From Actinoplanes cyaneus (lineage in GTDB: Bacteria; Actinomycetota; Actinomycetes; Mycobacteriales; Micromonosporaceae): 64,000 bases of DNA. Each line of letters starts with the position of its first letter. Position 1 is the stretch's first letter. Made by a program: the position numbers and the translations under genes. Below, one piece after another: positions 33,987 through 42,469 of the stretch. Where the stretch lies: contig NZ_BOMH01000025.1 in the NCBI RefSeq assembly GCF_016862095.1, positions 1 to 64,000 of the forward strand. Reading direction: 5' to 3'. The notes under the pieces are model-generated. The model made no database searches, was not told where the DNA came from, and worked only from the letters and a program-made list of their open reading frames with translations.

Positions 33987-35453
33987 ATGCCTACGAAAGC
34001 CCGGTGGCGCACCGGCGTCCTCGCCGTGCTGGCGCTCGTGTCCGTCGGGTTCATCGCCTGGACGACGACCGCCGACACGGACCTCTCCGACACCGTCGCC
34101 GCGACAGCGGGCCTGCTGATCGGCGCGGGTTCGCTGGCCGTCGGCATCATGCAGCTGCTGCAGACGCCATCCGCGCCGAAGGTCTCCGCCGTGGCGGAGG
34201 CGGCCAAACTCGGCGACGACATCCGGCAGCAGTGGCTCGACGAGGCGACCGCCCGCTCCGTGGGCAGCGCCGCCATCCTGCCGGTGACCTGGAATGTCGA
34301 GGTTTCCGAGGTCGCCGACGCGGACCAGCCGGACAACCCGTGGCAGACGGTCGGCATGGGCATGCTCAACGGCGACTTCACCACCGCCGCCGAGGAGATC
34401 GCCAAGGAGTACCGGCGGGTGGACAACGGCCGATGATGATCTCACTGGCCGCCGCTGTCTACGGCGAGCCCGGGTCACACCCCGGGGAACTGCTGGCCGC
34501 CGAGGTCACCGAGGCGCGGCACACCGTCGAGGACCATCTGCTCGACCACGCCGTCATCGTCCGGTTCGGGGGTGACGGCCGCGCCGCCGCGCGCCTCACG
34601 TTCCTCGCCACCTACCTGCATCAGCACCGCGAGCGTGACCTCGCCTGGTGGCGGATGAGCGAGCGCCTGCTGCCCCGGTTGGCGGTGCCGGCGTTCGCGC
34701 TCCTGCTCGGCCTGGTGATGATGGTCCTCGGCGCGCTCCTGACGCCCCCGGTGGCGGCGTTGCTCGGCGAGACCGACGGCGGAACCGACGAATCGCTGGC
34801 CGCGGGTGGCGTCGCCGGCGGCGCGTTCGCCGTGCTGTTCGTTCTCACCTGGTACGCCGTACCGACGCGCCTGCCCGGCTGATTGTCCTGGTCGTTCGCC
34901 GGATCGTGGCGGCGGATCCAGCGGGCGCTGCTCGTCGGGTTCGCCATCCCGGTCATGCCGGGCGCCGCGGTGCTGCTCGCGATCATCGGCGTCCAGCCAC
35001 TGATCGACAACTGGACGTACGAGTCGGTCCACACTCTCATCGGCAGCGCGGTGGCGATCCTCGCGGCCGGCTGTGTGCTCGCGGCCGGGCTGGCCGCGGA
35101 CGCCTGGCTCAGCGCCCCGCCGGAACGCTCGTCCCGGCCCAGCCCGCAGCGCTTCCTCGTCCACGACCGGCGCTCCTCGCTCGCCGGCGCGGCCGCGGCG
35201 GCCGTCGTGGTGACACTCACACTTCCACCGTTCTACCTGGTGTCGATGGTGGTCGGGGACTGGCTCGCCCATCTGGTAGCCGCCCACGCCGGAGCCGGGC
35301 CGCTGCCGGACGGCATCCTGCCGCCAGGCCGCCCCACCGATCACCTCGAGCCGCCTGTCGGACATCACCGCGGTTGCCCTGCCGGAGGGCACCCCCGCCC
35401 GGGTCGTCGTCGCCTCCGGCTCGGCGGCCGAGATCTGGACGACCTCCCACTGA
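33987..35453 (+). pseudogene. Decayed NACHT-type STAND NTPase gene lacking the ATPase core
   Basis: Three linked fragments. Part one (33987-34436, 149 aa) has the membrane helix and the AVRQQW-like segment (KLGDDIRQQWLDEATARSV) plus LNGDFTTAAEEIAKEYRRV that precede the Walker A motif in actinomycete NACHT proteins, then stops exactly there. Part two (34433-34882) resumes with the post-NACHT region (ARHTVEDHLLDHAVIVRF; TFLATYLHQHRERDLAWW) and membrane helices. An in-frame TGA (34880-34882) interrupts it; part three continues in the same frame (from 34883), then shifts frame near 35340 to end SAAEIWTTSH at 35453. Loss of about 300 residues, a nonsense codon and a frameshift argue for a dead gene, though the ATGA overlap at 34433 leaves the small membrane proteins possibly expressed. 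Confidence 0.72.
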
Positions 35454-35568
35454 ACGGTCGCCTCGACCCGCGGGTGGTGACGGCCGCCGCGTCATGACCA
35501 CTCGGGCCGTGCCCGAATGGCGGTCCTCCGGGCGTCGGCACGTGCGCCCTTTCCTTCCTTGGACGATT

Positions 35569-35582
35569 TGGGAGCGCTCCCG
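35569..35582. promoter_or_regulatory. CebR-type operator upstream of the CBM2 esterase-like gene
   Basis: TGGGAGCGCTCCCG matches the CebR site at 13 of 14 positions (last base G instead of A). It lies 85 bases before ATG 35668 in a gene-free stretch (35454-35667) that also carries the promoter. It links this gene to the cellulose regulon at 17-19.5 kb. Confidence 0.8.
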
Positions 35583-35667
35583 TAACATGCTGACAGGGCA
35601 CCCCCAGTCCCCGTTCGGCATTGTCGCTCGTGAATTCCCTCCGCCATTCGTGTCAGGAGAAGAAGCC

Positions 35668-36921
35668 ATGACGAGACCCCGATCGGCGCCGGACGCCCCG
35701 GCGCCGGTGGCCCGAAGGAGAGTGCGGCTCAGCGCGGGGCTGGCCGCCGCGGTCGTGTCGCTCGCCGCCGGACTCATCGCGGTCGGCGCCACCCCGGCCG
35801 ATGCCGCTGTCGGCGGCTCCGGGCCCTACCCCGCCGACTACGAGACCTCCGCCACCCTGCCCAACCACACCATCTACCGGCCGCAGACGCTCCCTTCCGA
35901 GCGCCTGCCCGTCTTCGTGTGGGGCAACGGGGGATGCGCGGCCAACGGCACCGGCCAGATCAACTTCCTCCGGGAGATCTCCTCCCACGGCTTCCTCGTC
36001 ATCGCCAGCGGAGCCCCGAACGGTTCCGGCTCGACCACGTCCCAGATGCTCACCCAGTCCATCGACTGGGCCGTCGCGGAGAACTCCCGGCAAGGCGGCA
36101 AGTACTACGGCAGGCTCGACGTCACCCAGGTCGCGGCAGGGGGCTGGTCGTGCGGAGGCCTGGAGGCCTACGCCGTCTCCGGTGACCCGCGGGTCACCAC
36201 GACGACGATCTTCAGCAGCGGGCTGCTCAATGACGCCGACGACTATCAACTGCGGCGGCTGACCAAGCCGATCGCCTACTTCATCGGCGGCCCCGGCGAC
36301 ATCGCCTATCCGAACGCGATCGACGACTGGGGCAAACTGCCGTCCGGGCTGCCCGCCTTCATGGGCAACCTGAACGTCGGGCACGGCGGCACCTACGACC
36401 AGGTCAACGGCGGCGAGTTCGGCCGCGTGGCGGTGCTCTGGCTCAAGTGGCGCCTGAAGGGCGACCGCACCGCCGGCACCGCGTTCGCCGGCGCCGATTG
36501 CGGCCTGTGCCACAGCCAATGGCAGGTCCAGCAGAAGAACCTGATCCTGGACGGCGGCACGTCGCCGAGCACGCCCCCGGTCCCGCCGTCCGGTTCGCCG
36601 TCCACTTCGCCGTCCAGCGACCACGGTTCCGGTTGTTCCGCGGTCTACACCGTGCAGGACCAGTGGAACGGCGGCTTCGTCGCCTCCGTCAGCGTCACCG
36701 CCGGGTCCACCGCGCTCACCAGCTGGCGGGTCTCCCTCGGCCTGCCGGCCGGAGCATCCGTCACCTCGCTGTGGAACGGCGTCGCCAGCGGCTCCAGCGG
36801 CACTGTCACCGTCACCAATCAGAGCTACAACGGACGACTGGCCGCCGGACAGGGCACCACCTTCGGCTTCCAGGGCACCGGGACCGGCGGCGGGGCCACG
36901 GTCACCTGCACCGGAGGCTGA
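35668..36921 (+). CDS. Secreted alpha/beta-hydrolase (esterase-like) with C-terminal CBM2
   Basis: A 417-residue exported protein. A long signal peptide ends near TPADAAVGG (about residue 47). The catalytic module (50-300) is an alpha/beta hydrolase: VFVWGNGGCAANG (oxyanion region), nucleophile elbow GGWSCGGLEA (GxSxG, Ser in WSC) and a likely catalytic His in NVGHGGTYDQ. A Pro/Ser-rich linker (TPPVPPSGSPSTSPSS) leads to a CBM2-type domain (about 325-417; CSAVYTVQDQWNGGFVASV). It probably deacylates plant polysaccharide or a related polymer. AGGAG precedes ATG 35668; a CebR-type site lies upstream. It converges with the Gfo/Idh gene. Confidence 0.88.
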   Translation: MTRPRSAPDAPAPVARRRVRLSAGLAAAVVSLAAGLIAVGATPADAAVGGSGPYPADYETSATLPNHTIYRPQTLPSERLPVFVWGNGGCAANGTGQINFLREISSHGFLVIASGAPNGSGSTTSQMLTQSIDWAVAENSRQGGKYYGRLDVTQVAAGGWSCGGLEAYAVSGDPRVTTTTIFSSGLLNDADDYQLRRLTKPIAYFIGGPGDIAYPNAIDDWGKLPSGLPAFMGNLNVGHGGTYDQVNGGEFGRVAVLWLKWRLKGDRTAGTAFAGADCGLCHSQWQVQQKNLILDGGTSPSTPPVPPSGSPSTSPSSDHGSGCSAVYTVQDQWNGGFVASVSVTAGSTALTSWRVSLGLPAGASVTSLWNGVASGSSGTVTVTNQSYNGRLAAGQGTTFGFQGTGTGGGATVTCTGG

Positions 36922-36952
36922 TCGCCCGCCCGGGGACCACGAGCCGGCCGGC

Positions 36953-38047
36953 TCAGCGCAGGCGCCACTCCTCCGGCGGGGTGAGCGGGACGGGGGCGGG
37001 CCGCTCGGCCGTGGTGGTGAGGTCGACGCGGCGGCCCTGTTCCGCCGAGCGGAGCAGGGCCGTCATCGCGTCGAGGACGTGCAGGGCCAGGGCTCCGCCG
37101 GCCCGCGGCTCCGCCGAGGTGATCATGTCGAGCAGGCCGATCCCGCGGGCCGCCTCCCGGTAGCCGGCGAACGGCTCGAGCGTGCGCCAGTCGTCGGCGC
37201 CCAGCGCGGCGAGGCGCACGTCGCCGTCGAAGCGGTTGGGATCGGGGACGACCAGGGTGCCGGTCTCGCCGTGGACCTCGATGGGGGCCGCCGTGGTGCG
37301 GACGGCGTCGAAGCTGGTGGTGATCGTCGACAGGGCGCCGCCGGCGTGGTGCAGGACGCCCGTCACGTGGGTGTCGACCGAGACCCCGATCCGCTCACCG
37401 GAACGCGGACCGGTCCCGATCACCCGGGACCCGCGCAGGCGGGAGCCGGCGCCGGTCACCGCCACGATCGGGCCGAGCAGGTGGATGAGGGCGGACAGGT
37501 AGTAGGGCCCCATGTCCAGCAGCGGGCCGCCACCGGGCAGGTAGTAGAAGTCGGGGTGGGGATGCCAGCGCTCGTGGCCGGGGGTCGCCATCACGGCCAC
37601 CGCGGACAGCGGGCGGCCGATCAGCCCGGCGTCGACGGCGGCCCGGGCGGTCTGGACGCCGGTGCCGAGAACGGTGTCGGGAGCGCAGCCCACCGCCACG
37701 CCCACGGCGGCCGCCCGGTCGAGCACCGACCGCGCGGCGGCCAGGCCGGCGGCGAGCGGCTTCTCGCCGTACACCTGCTTGTGATTGTCGATGGCACCCA
37801 GCGCGACGGAGGCGTGCGCCGCGGGCACCGTGAGGTTGAGAACCGTGTCGACGTGCGGGTCCCGCAGCAACTCCTCGACCGGCAGGGCACGGCACCCGTC
37901 GATGCCGGCGGCCACCGACGCGGCACGGGCGGCGTCGAGGTCGGCGACCGCCGTGACCGCCACGCCGGGATGACCGGCGAGGGTCGAGAGGTACGCCGCG
38001 GAGATGTACCCGGTTCCTACGACGCCGATCCGGTGCGGGCGGCCCAC
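36953..38047 (-). CDS. Gfo/Idh/MocA-family oxidoreductase (ThuB-like)
   Basis: A 364-residue NAD(P)-dependent sugar-type dehydrogenase. The Rossmann start RIGVVGTGYISAAYL, the GEKPLAAGLAAA motif (EKP, catalytic Lys) and DMGPYYLSALIHLLGP (active-site Asp/His region) are typical. GTG 38047 is the start, with GAGAGGGG six bases upstream; it overlaps the 3' end of the thuA-like gene by 31 bases, so the two are coupled. ThuA and a Gfo/Idh protein (ThuB) together convert disaccharides such as trehalose to 3-keto forms in rhizobia; a similar keto-sugar route is plausible here but no transporter accompanies them. Confidence 0.88.
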   Translation of the reverse strand: MGRPHRIGVVGTGYISAAYLSTLAGHPGVAVTAVADLDAARAASVAAGIDGCRALPVEELLRDPHVDTVLNLTVPAAHASVALGAIDNHKQVYGEKPLAAGLAAARSVLDRAAAVGVAVGCAPDTVLGTGVQTARAAVDAGLIGRPLSAVAVMATPGHERWHPHPDFYYLPGGGPLLDMGPYYLSALIHLLGPIVAVTGAGSRLRGSRVIGTGPRSGERIGVSVDTHVTGVLHHAGGALSTITTSFDAVRTTAAPIEVHGETGTLVVPDPNRFDGDVRLAALGADDWRTLEPFAGYREAARGIGLLDMITSAEPRAGGALALHVLDAMTALLRSAEQGRRVDLTTTAERPAPVPLTPPEEWRLR

Positions 38048-38718
38048 AACATGCCCCTCTCGATGACGGTACGCACACTGGGGTTCCGCAGGACGTCGAG
38101 GCTGTGCCCCGGTGTGCTGACGACGATCCGGCCGGCGCCCCACTGCCGGGTCCAGACGGCCGGGGAGACGATCGGCCGGTGCCACGGATGCCACGGTCGT
38201 ACCGGGTGGGTGGTGGTGGCGAGCACGTCGATGAGGTCGTCGTGCAGCACCCAGTACTGCTCGGTGGTGAGCTCGAAGTCGCCGAGACCGGCGGTGATCG
38301 GATGCTCTCTGCCCAGCGCCGTCAGCGTGACCTCGTACGGCAGGAAGTTGTCCGTCTCGTCGCCACCGCAGGCGCCCGGCTCCTTGCCGGGGTGACTCGC
38401 GAACTGGCCGCCCACCAGCTGCAGGTAGTCCGACGAGGCCCGGAACGAGTCGGCGATGCCGCCGTGCCAGCCGGTGAACCCGGTCCCGGCGGCGACGGCC
38501 GCCCGCAGGCCGGCGATCTCCCCGGGCTCGATGGTCCCCATGCTGACGCACTGCACGATCAGGTCGGTCTCCGCCATCACCGACGCGTCACCGTAGATGG
38601 CCGCCGAGTCGGAGATCCGCACCTCGCAGCCACGATCAGCGAGGAACGGCAGGAACAGTTCCGTCGCCTCGACGGGCCGGTGCCCTTCCCATCCCCCGCG
38701 AACCACCAAGACCTTCAT
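38017..38718 (-). CDS. ThuA-like domain protein
   Basis: A 233-residue single-domain protein of the ThuA (trehalose utilisation, class I glutamine-amidotransferase-like fold) family. Markers are KVLVVRGGWEGHRP at the start, the GWHGGIADSFR segment (FTGWHGG) and ITAGLGDFELTTEQYWVL toward the end. The HGG/E-T pattern is shared with characterised ThuA proteins, which act with ThuB in keto-sugar metabolism. GGAG lies upstream of ATG 38718. Two TGACATGTCA palindromes at 38769-38818 lie between this gene and the divergent SDR gene and may control both. Confidence 0.88.
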   Translation of the reverse strand: MKVLVVRGGWEGHRPVEATELFLPFLADRGCEVRISDSAAIYGDASVMAETDLIVQCVSMGTIEPGEIAGLRAAVAAGTGFTGWHGGIADSFRASSDYLQLVGGQFASHPGKEPGACGGDETDNFLPYEVTLTALGREHPITAGLGDFELTTEQYWVLHDDLIDVLATTTHPVRPWHPWHRPIVSPAVWTRQWGAGRIVVSTPGHSLDVLRNPSVRTVIERGMLWAARTGSAS

Positions 38719-38768
38719 CGTCTACTCCTATCAGATCGACGGGATGGGCGCCTCCGTCACCGTGACGA

Positions 38769-38818
38769 GCGTGACATGTCATCCAATGGACTCATGAGCT
38801 ATACATGACATGTCACGC
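38769..38818. promoter_or_regulatory. Paired TGACATGTCA operators in a divergent promoter
   Basis: GCGTGACATGTCAT (38769-38782) and ATGACATGTCACGC (38805-38818) are exact reverse complements, and each contains the full palindrome TGACATGTCA. Centres are 35 bp apart, about three helical turns. They lie between thuA-like and SDR genes; the MarR regulator at 39610 is the nearest candidate binder. Confidence 0.78.
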
Positions 38819-38838
38819 AAAACGAGAGGGAGACGACC

Positions 38839-39579
38839 ATGGGACAGCTCGACGGCAAGACGGCACTGATCACCGGTGGCACCAGCGGCATCGGACTGGC
38901 CTCCGCGCAACGACTGGCGGCCGAGGGCGCGACGGTCTTCGTGACCGGCCGCGACCAGGCGAAACTGGACGCGGCGGCGGCCGGGGGCCTGGTCGCGATC
39001 CGCGGCGATGTGAGCGACCCGGCCGACCTGGACCGGGTGTTCGCCGCGATCGCGGAACGCGGCAACGGGCTGGATGTGCTGTTCACGAACGCCGGTGGCG
39101 GCGGCTTCGCGACACTCGAAGACACCACGTGGGAGCACTACGAGCAGACCTTCCACCGCAACGTGGCCGGCACGATCTTCACCGTGCAGAAGGCCCTGCC
39201 GCTGCTGAACCAGGGCGCGGCGATCGTGCTGGCCGGATCCACGGCGGCCGCCGGCGGCACGCCGGCGTTCGGCATGTACGCCGCGAGCAAGGCGGCGGTC
39301 CGGTCGTTCGGCCGCACCTGGGCCGCCGAGCTCGTCGGCCGCGGCATCCGGGTCAACACGATCGTGCCCGGCCCGACCGAGACGCCCGGGCTGGCCGGGC
39401 TCGCCGCGGACCCGTCACAGGTCCAGGCGGTCTTCAAGAGCCTGAGCGAGAACGTGCCGATGAACCGCCTGGGCCGCCCCGAGGAGATCGCCGCCGCGGT
39501 GCTGTTCCTCGCGTCCGGCCAGTCGAGCTTCATGACCGGCGCCGAGCTGTACGTCGACGGCGGCGAGCGTCAGGTCTGA
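38839..39579 (+). CDS. Short-chain dehydrogenase/reductase (SDR)
   Basis: A 246-residue classical SDR: ITGGTSGIGLASAQRL (TGxxxGIG), TNAGGGGF in place of NNAG, catalytic serine in VLAGSTAAAGG, MYAASKAAVRSF (YxxxK) and the C-terminal FMTGAELYVDGG ending common to FabG-like enzymes. It reduces or oxidises a small carbonyl compound; often such genes sit beside MarR or TetR regulators and answer to reactive aldehydes or quinones. GAGGGAG precedes ATG 38839. It is followed after 30 bases by a MarR gene, forming an operon with the twin operators upstream. Confidence 0.93.
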   Translation: MGQLDGKTALITGGTSGIGLASAQRLAAEGATVFVTGRDQAKLDAAAAGGLVAIRGDVSDPADLDRVFAAIAERGNGLDVLFTNAGGGGFATLEDTTWEHYEQTFHRNVAGTIFTVQKALPLLNQGAAIVLAGSTAAAGGTPAFGMYAASKAAVRSFGRTWAAELVGRGIRVNTIVPGPTETPGLAGLAADPSQVQAVFKSLSENVPMNRLGRPEEIAAAVLFLASGQSSFMTGAELYVDGGERQV

Positions 39580-39609
39580 CTCCGCGACCGCGGCCACTAT
39601 AAAGAACTG

Positions 39610-40092
39610 GTGACCGATAGCCCGTGGCTGGACGCCGGCCAACAACGTGTCTGGCTCGCCTGGATCCGCCTGCAGCTGCGCATGACGTACGAGATCAATC
39701 GTCAGCTGCAGGCGGACAGCGCCCTGTCGATGGCCGACTACGACGTGCTGGCCGGGCTGAGCGCGAGTGCCGCCGGTCGCCTCCCGATCAGCGCGCTCGC
39801 CAACCATCTGGGCTGGGAGCGAAGCCGGGTGTCGCACCACGTGAAGCGGATGGCGACCCGCGGCCTGGTCGCGATGGCGGCCGCCGAGACCGACCGCCGG
39901 GTGACCGAGGTGACCCTCACCGACCACGGCCTCGGCGTGCTGCGGAGCGCCGCACCGGGCCACGCCGCCCTCGTCAAGAACCTGTTCTTCGGCGACCTCC
40001 CGGGCGCCGAGCTGCCCGCGCTGGCGGACTCGCTGGAACGCGTCTACGCGCACGTCCTGAAGAACGGCACCCTGCCGCCACCACCCGGATGA
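39610..40092 (+). CDS. MarR-family transcriptional regulator
   Basis: A 160-residue MarR-type winged-helix protein starting at GTG 39610. The DNA-binding core is SALANHLGWERSRVSHHVKRMATRG with wing ETDRRVTEVTLTDHG; helix 1 region WIRLQLRMTYEINRQL is the dimer arm. It probably represses the SDR gene just upstream and itself via the twin TGACATGTCA sites. It is similar in recognition helix (GWERSRxSHHxxRM) to the MarR at 31994-32455, so both may read related half-sites. Confidence 0.9.
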   Translation: MTDSPWLDAGQQRVWLAWIRLQLRMTYEINRQLQADSALSMADYDVLAGLSASAAGRLPISALANHLGWERSRVSHHVKRMATRGLVAMAAAETDRRVTEVTLTDHGLGVLRSAAPGHAALVKNLFFGDLPGAELPALADSLERVYAHVLKNGTLPPPPG

Positions 40093-40171
40093 GCCCGCGC
40101 GCGCTTTCCCACCGGCGCGGATGCGGAGCGCCACGGGAGACAACTCGCAGCCGACATGCCAACATGCAGCG

Positions 40172-40477
40172 ATGGATACCGATGGACACCGGGCCCGTGC
40201 CGAACAACTCACCGCCGACGCCGAGCAGCTCTTCGCCACGCTGGACAGCCGCCGCAGGAGCGGCGACGGCGTCGATGCCGGAGACGTGCAGTGGATGGGC
40301 GTGCTGACCCAGTTGGCGCAAACCCATGCCGCCCTCGCCGCCGGGCTCCCCGCAACGGCGCGATCGTCCTATGTGCCCGGCTACGGAGGGCCGGCCCCGG
40401 ACGCGACGGCGGCCGCGTACCGGACGGCCGGGTTCGTCGACTACGGCGACGGGGAACCCACTCACGACCGGCGATGA
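40172..40477 (+). CDS. Small hypothetical protein
   Basis: A possible 101-residue soluble protein starting MDTDGHRARAEQL. It has an amphipathic helical N-half (AEQLTADAEQLFATLDSRR) and a Gly/Pro/Tyr-rich C-half (SSYVPGYGGPAPDAT). No family is recognised and no strong ribosome site precedes ATG 40172; ATG 40121 is an alternative. Base composition at codon positions is consistent with coding. It lies 79 bases after the MarR gene on the same strand and might be cotranscribed. Confidence 0.5.
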   Translation: MDTDGHRARAEQLTADAEQLFATLDSRRRSGDGVDAGDVQWMGVLTQLAQTHAALAAGLPATARSSYVPGYGGPAPDATAAAYRTAGFVDYGDGEPTHDRR

Positions 40478-40534
40478 CGCCCGGACCACCGCTCCCGCCC
40501 CGCTGGGCATCCGGCCGGGCCGCGATCAGCCTGG

Positions 40535-40804
40535 TCAGTGATGGTGACCGGTGTTGTCGGGCAGGGCGTGCAGGCGGCTGCCCCGGACGAGCACCGCCCG
40601 GCTCCCCCGCTCCCGGCCGTCGTCGCCGATCTCGATGCCCTCGACCTCGTACCAGACCTCCGCGCCCTCGCGGTGTGGCCGGTTGCGCCGCACATGGAGG
40701 ACAGCCAGGCGCAGTGGACCCGATCCGGGCCGGTAGTCCGGCTCGGCGAGGGTCATCACCGGCCGGCGGGGCCCCTGATTGGGCAGCATCCTCCAGTTGC
40801 GCAC
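40535..40804 (-). CDS. Small hypothetical protein, beta-rich
   Basis: An 89-residue protein from GTG 40804, which has GGGGAGG eight bases upstream. The sequence alternates hydrophobic and charged residues in strand-like runs (PLRLAVLHVRRNRPH; AEVWYEVEGIEIGDD; SRAVLVRGSRLHAL) and ends DNTGHHH. It looks like a compact beta barrel; no family is recognised. In-frame ATG 40789 has its GGAGG directly abutting it and is less likely. Confidence 0.6.
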   Translation of the reverse strand: MRNWRMLPNQGPRRPVMTLAEPDYRPGSGPLRLAVLHVRRNRPHREGAEVWYEVEGIEIGDDGRERGSRAVLVRGSRLHALPDNTGHHH

Positions 40805-41124
40805 GTCCGCGACCTCCCCGTGTGTACTGCAGTCACCCTGCCGCGCCGTCAGCGCAGATTCAAGAGCAAATGCACGTGCACCTGCAAGAGAGTTTTCACT
40901 TGCACCGAACGGCGCCGACAGCGCGGCCGAAGGGACGACCACCGGAGGGTCACGTGGTCGGTCACCGCGGCGCGCCCGCCCCTGCGATCCGGTGGCGAGC
41001 CCGTCCAGCGCAGTCAGCCGATCTCCGGTGTGCCAAGCGCCGGCCACGGCCTCCGGTGGCCGTGACCGGCGCTGTCAGGCTGACCGCGTCAGCAGTTGCG
41101 GCAAGAGAGCAGTGGCCCCCGGTT
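40805..41124. other. 320-bp stretch without a gene
   Basis: No credible coding sequence is seen. It includes an AT-richer segment (about 40855-40915) with a TGCACGTGCA palindrome (40871-40880) and repeated TGCA words, probably the promoter and a regulator site for the 89-residue gene on the minus strand. The rest up to the membrane protein gene is featureless. Confidence 0.45.
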
Positions 41125-41715
41125 TCAGTTCTCGGCGTGACGGGTGCCGACCAGCCACAGCGACAGCCAGACCACCCCGAGCGCCAGCACGACCAGTGAC
41201 ACGTCGAGGACCACTTCCGGCACGAAGGCGCGCAGCGCCACCGGCACCGACCCGAGGGCGTAGAGCGCCAGGCCACCTCGGGGTGGGATGGCCGTGGCGG
41301 CCAGGGTGACGGCGAAGCCCACCGATCCCAGCAGGAACAGGACGGACGCGACGGTCAGCGCCGCGCCCAGCGGGCCGGCGCGCAGGTCGGCTACCTGGTC
41401 CGTACTCAGCCGCGAGAACACCAGGTTGATGGCGAACTCGACGCCGACGAGCAGAGCCAGCGCGACGTAGTTCACTGCGAAGGTCACCCGGCCGATCCAG
41501 CCGATCCGGCCCTCGCACAGCAGGTAAAGAGCGGTGATCAGGGCGAGGGCGAAGACCTCGGCCATCGGTGCGAGTAACTGCGTCAGAGCTGATGTCGGAA
41601 TGAGGTGCGCGCGTTTGGCCGCGTTGACCACGAGCACGGTGGCGCCGAGCAGGCCGGCGACGCCGGCGAGCCGCTGCAGGGGATATGACAGCCGCACGGG
41701 TGCGGTGGTGACCAC
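41125..41715 (-). CDS. Small integral membrane protein (DUF4386-like)
   Basis: A 196-residue protein with about six hydrophobic segments (LLGATVLVVNA; EVFALALITALYLL; FAVNYVALALLVGVEFAINL; VASVLFLLGSVGFAV; VLDVSLVVLALGVVWLSLWL). The arrangement resembles the DUF4386 group of small membrane proteins. Function unknown. GTG 41715 is the start with GGAGG eight bases upstream. It is divergent from a MarR regulator with two palindromes in the shared 80-base promoter, so it is probably the regulator's target. Confidence 0.78.
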   Translation of the reverse strand: MVTTAPVRLSYPLQRLAGVAGLLGATVLVVNAAKRAHLIPTSALTQLLAPMAEVFALALITALYLLCEGRIGWIGRVTFAVNYVALALLVGVEFAINLVFSRLSTDQVADLRAGPLGAALTVASVLFLLGSVGFAVTLAATAIPPRGGLALYALGSVPVALRAFVPEVVLDVSLVVLALGVVWLSLWLVGTRHAEN

Positions 41716-41739
41716 GGTGAGTCCTCCGAGAGGGTAGGC

Positions 41740-41788
41740 GCATCAGTTGATGCAGTCTCGCACTAGTTACTGCGATAATGCAATAACT
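41740..41788. promoter_or_regulatory. Two palindromes in the divergent MarR/membrane-protein promoter
   Basis: GCATCAGTTGATGC (41740-41753) has perfect six-base half-sites. AGTTACTGC (41765-41773) and GCAATAACT (41780-41788) form a 24-bp site with eight of nine pairs. The second lies directly before the MarR start; the first covers the membrane-protein leader. Confidence 0.7.
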
Positions 41789-41795
41789 GATTGGT

Positions 41796-42374
41796 ATGCT
41801 GCTCCCCATGCCGGGCCCCAAGAACGTTCTCGTCGACATCTGGCTGCTCTCCTCGGTGGCCACCGCACTCGTCGCCGAGGAGCTCGCCGACAGTCCGTTG
41901 TCCGTCGACGAGTTCGCGCTCTACGGCCTGGTCAGCGACCTTGGCCCGGTGACAGCCACGCAACTGTCCCAGTGGACCGGCATGTCCCCCACGACGCTGT
42001 CGGCCATGCTGCGCCGCTGCCAGGCGCGCGGCGAGCTGGCGCGCACGCCCAACGCCGCTGACCGGCGCAGCACGCTGGTGGAACTGACGGAGCAGGGACG
42101 CGCGGTGTACGACGCGGCGCTGCCGGCGCTGGTCATCGCGCAGCAGCGGCTCGCCGAGCACCTCGACCTGCCGGACGACGACGCCCGCGCCACGCTCCAG
42201 CGGGTAGACGCGGCTGCACGTGCGGCGTTGAAGCTGCCGGCCCGGCCGTACCGGGTCAGCGCGCCGCAGGTCACCACTAGCCTGTCGGCCGCCACATCCG
42301 GGTTGACGACCGACCAGGAGGCCGAGGTGCGGACGTTCGCGACGTGGCTGCGTTACCGCGACGAGGCTCGATGA
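41796..42374 (+). CDS. MarR-family transcriptional regulator
   Basis: A 192-residue MarR-type protein. The winged helix is at about 45-105 (FALYGLVSDLGPVTATQLSQ; WTGMSPTTLSAMLRRCQARG; wing AADRRSTLVELTEQG). The C-terminal extension (SAATSGLTTDQEAEVRTFATWL) is longer than usual. It probably represses itself and the divergent membrane protein through the palindromes between them. Start ATG 41796 or ATG 41808; neither has a strong ribosome site, and the second palindrome ends eight bases before the first. Confidence 0.87.
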   Translation: MLLPMPGPKNVLVDIWLLSSVATALVAEELADSPLSVDEFALYGLVSDLGPVTATQLSQWTGMSPTTLSAMLRRCQARGELARTPNAADRRSTLVELTEQGRAVYDAALPALVIAQQRLAEHLDLPDDDARATLQRVDAAARAALKLPARPYRVSAPQVTTSLSAATSGLTTDQEAEVRTFATWLRYRDEAR

Positions 42375-42469
42375 AGAGTGCCGCGAGCGCACTCACATCG
42401 GCATGAGCGTGTACCGGCCGGCGGGGCAGTGCCTGCAGGTGGACAACGTGGAGGCGACCGCGGGAGGGA

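Noticed and set aside
36937-36956. GAGCCGGCCGGCTC palindrome as an operator
   Set aside because: It lies between convergent gene ends and is more likely a weak terminator element or chance in GC-rich DNA.
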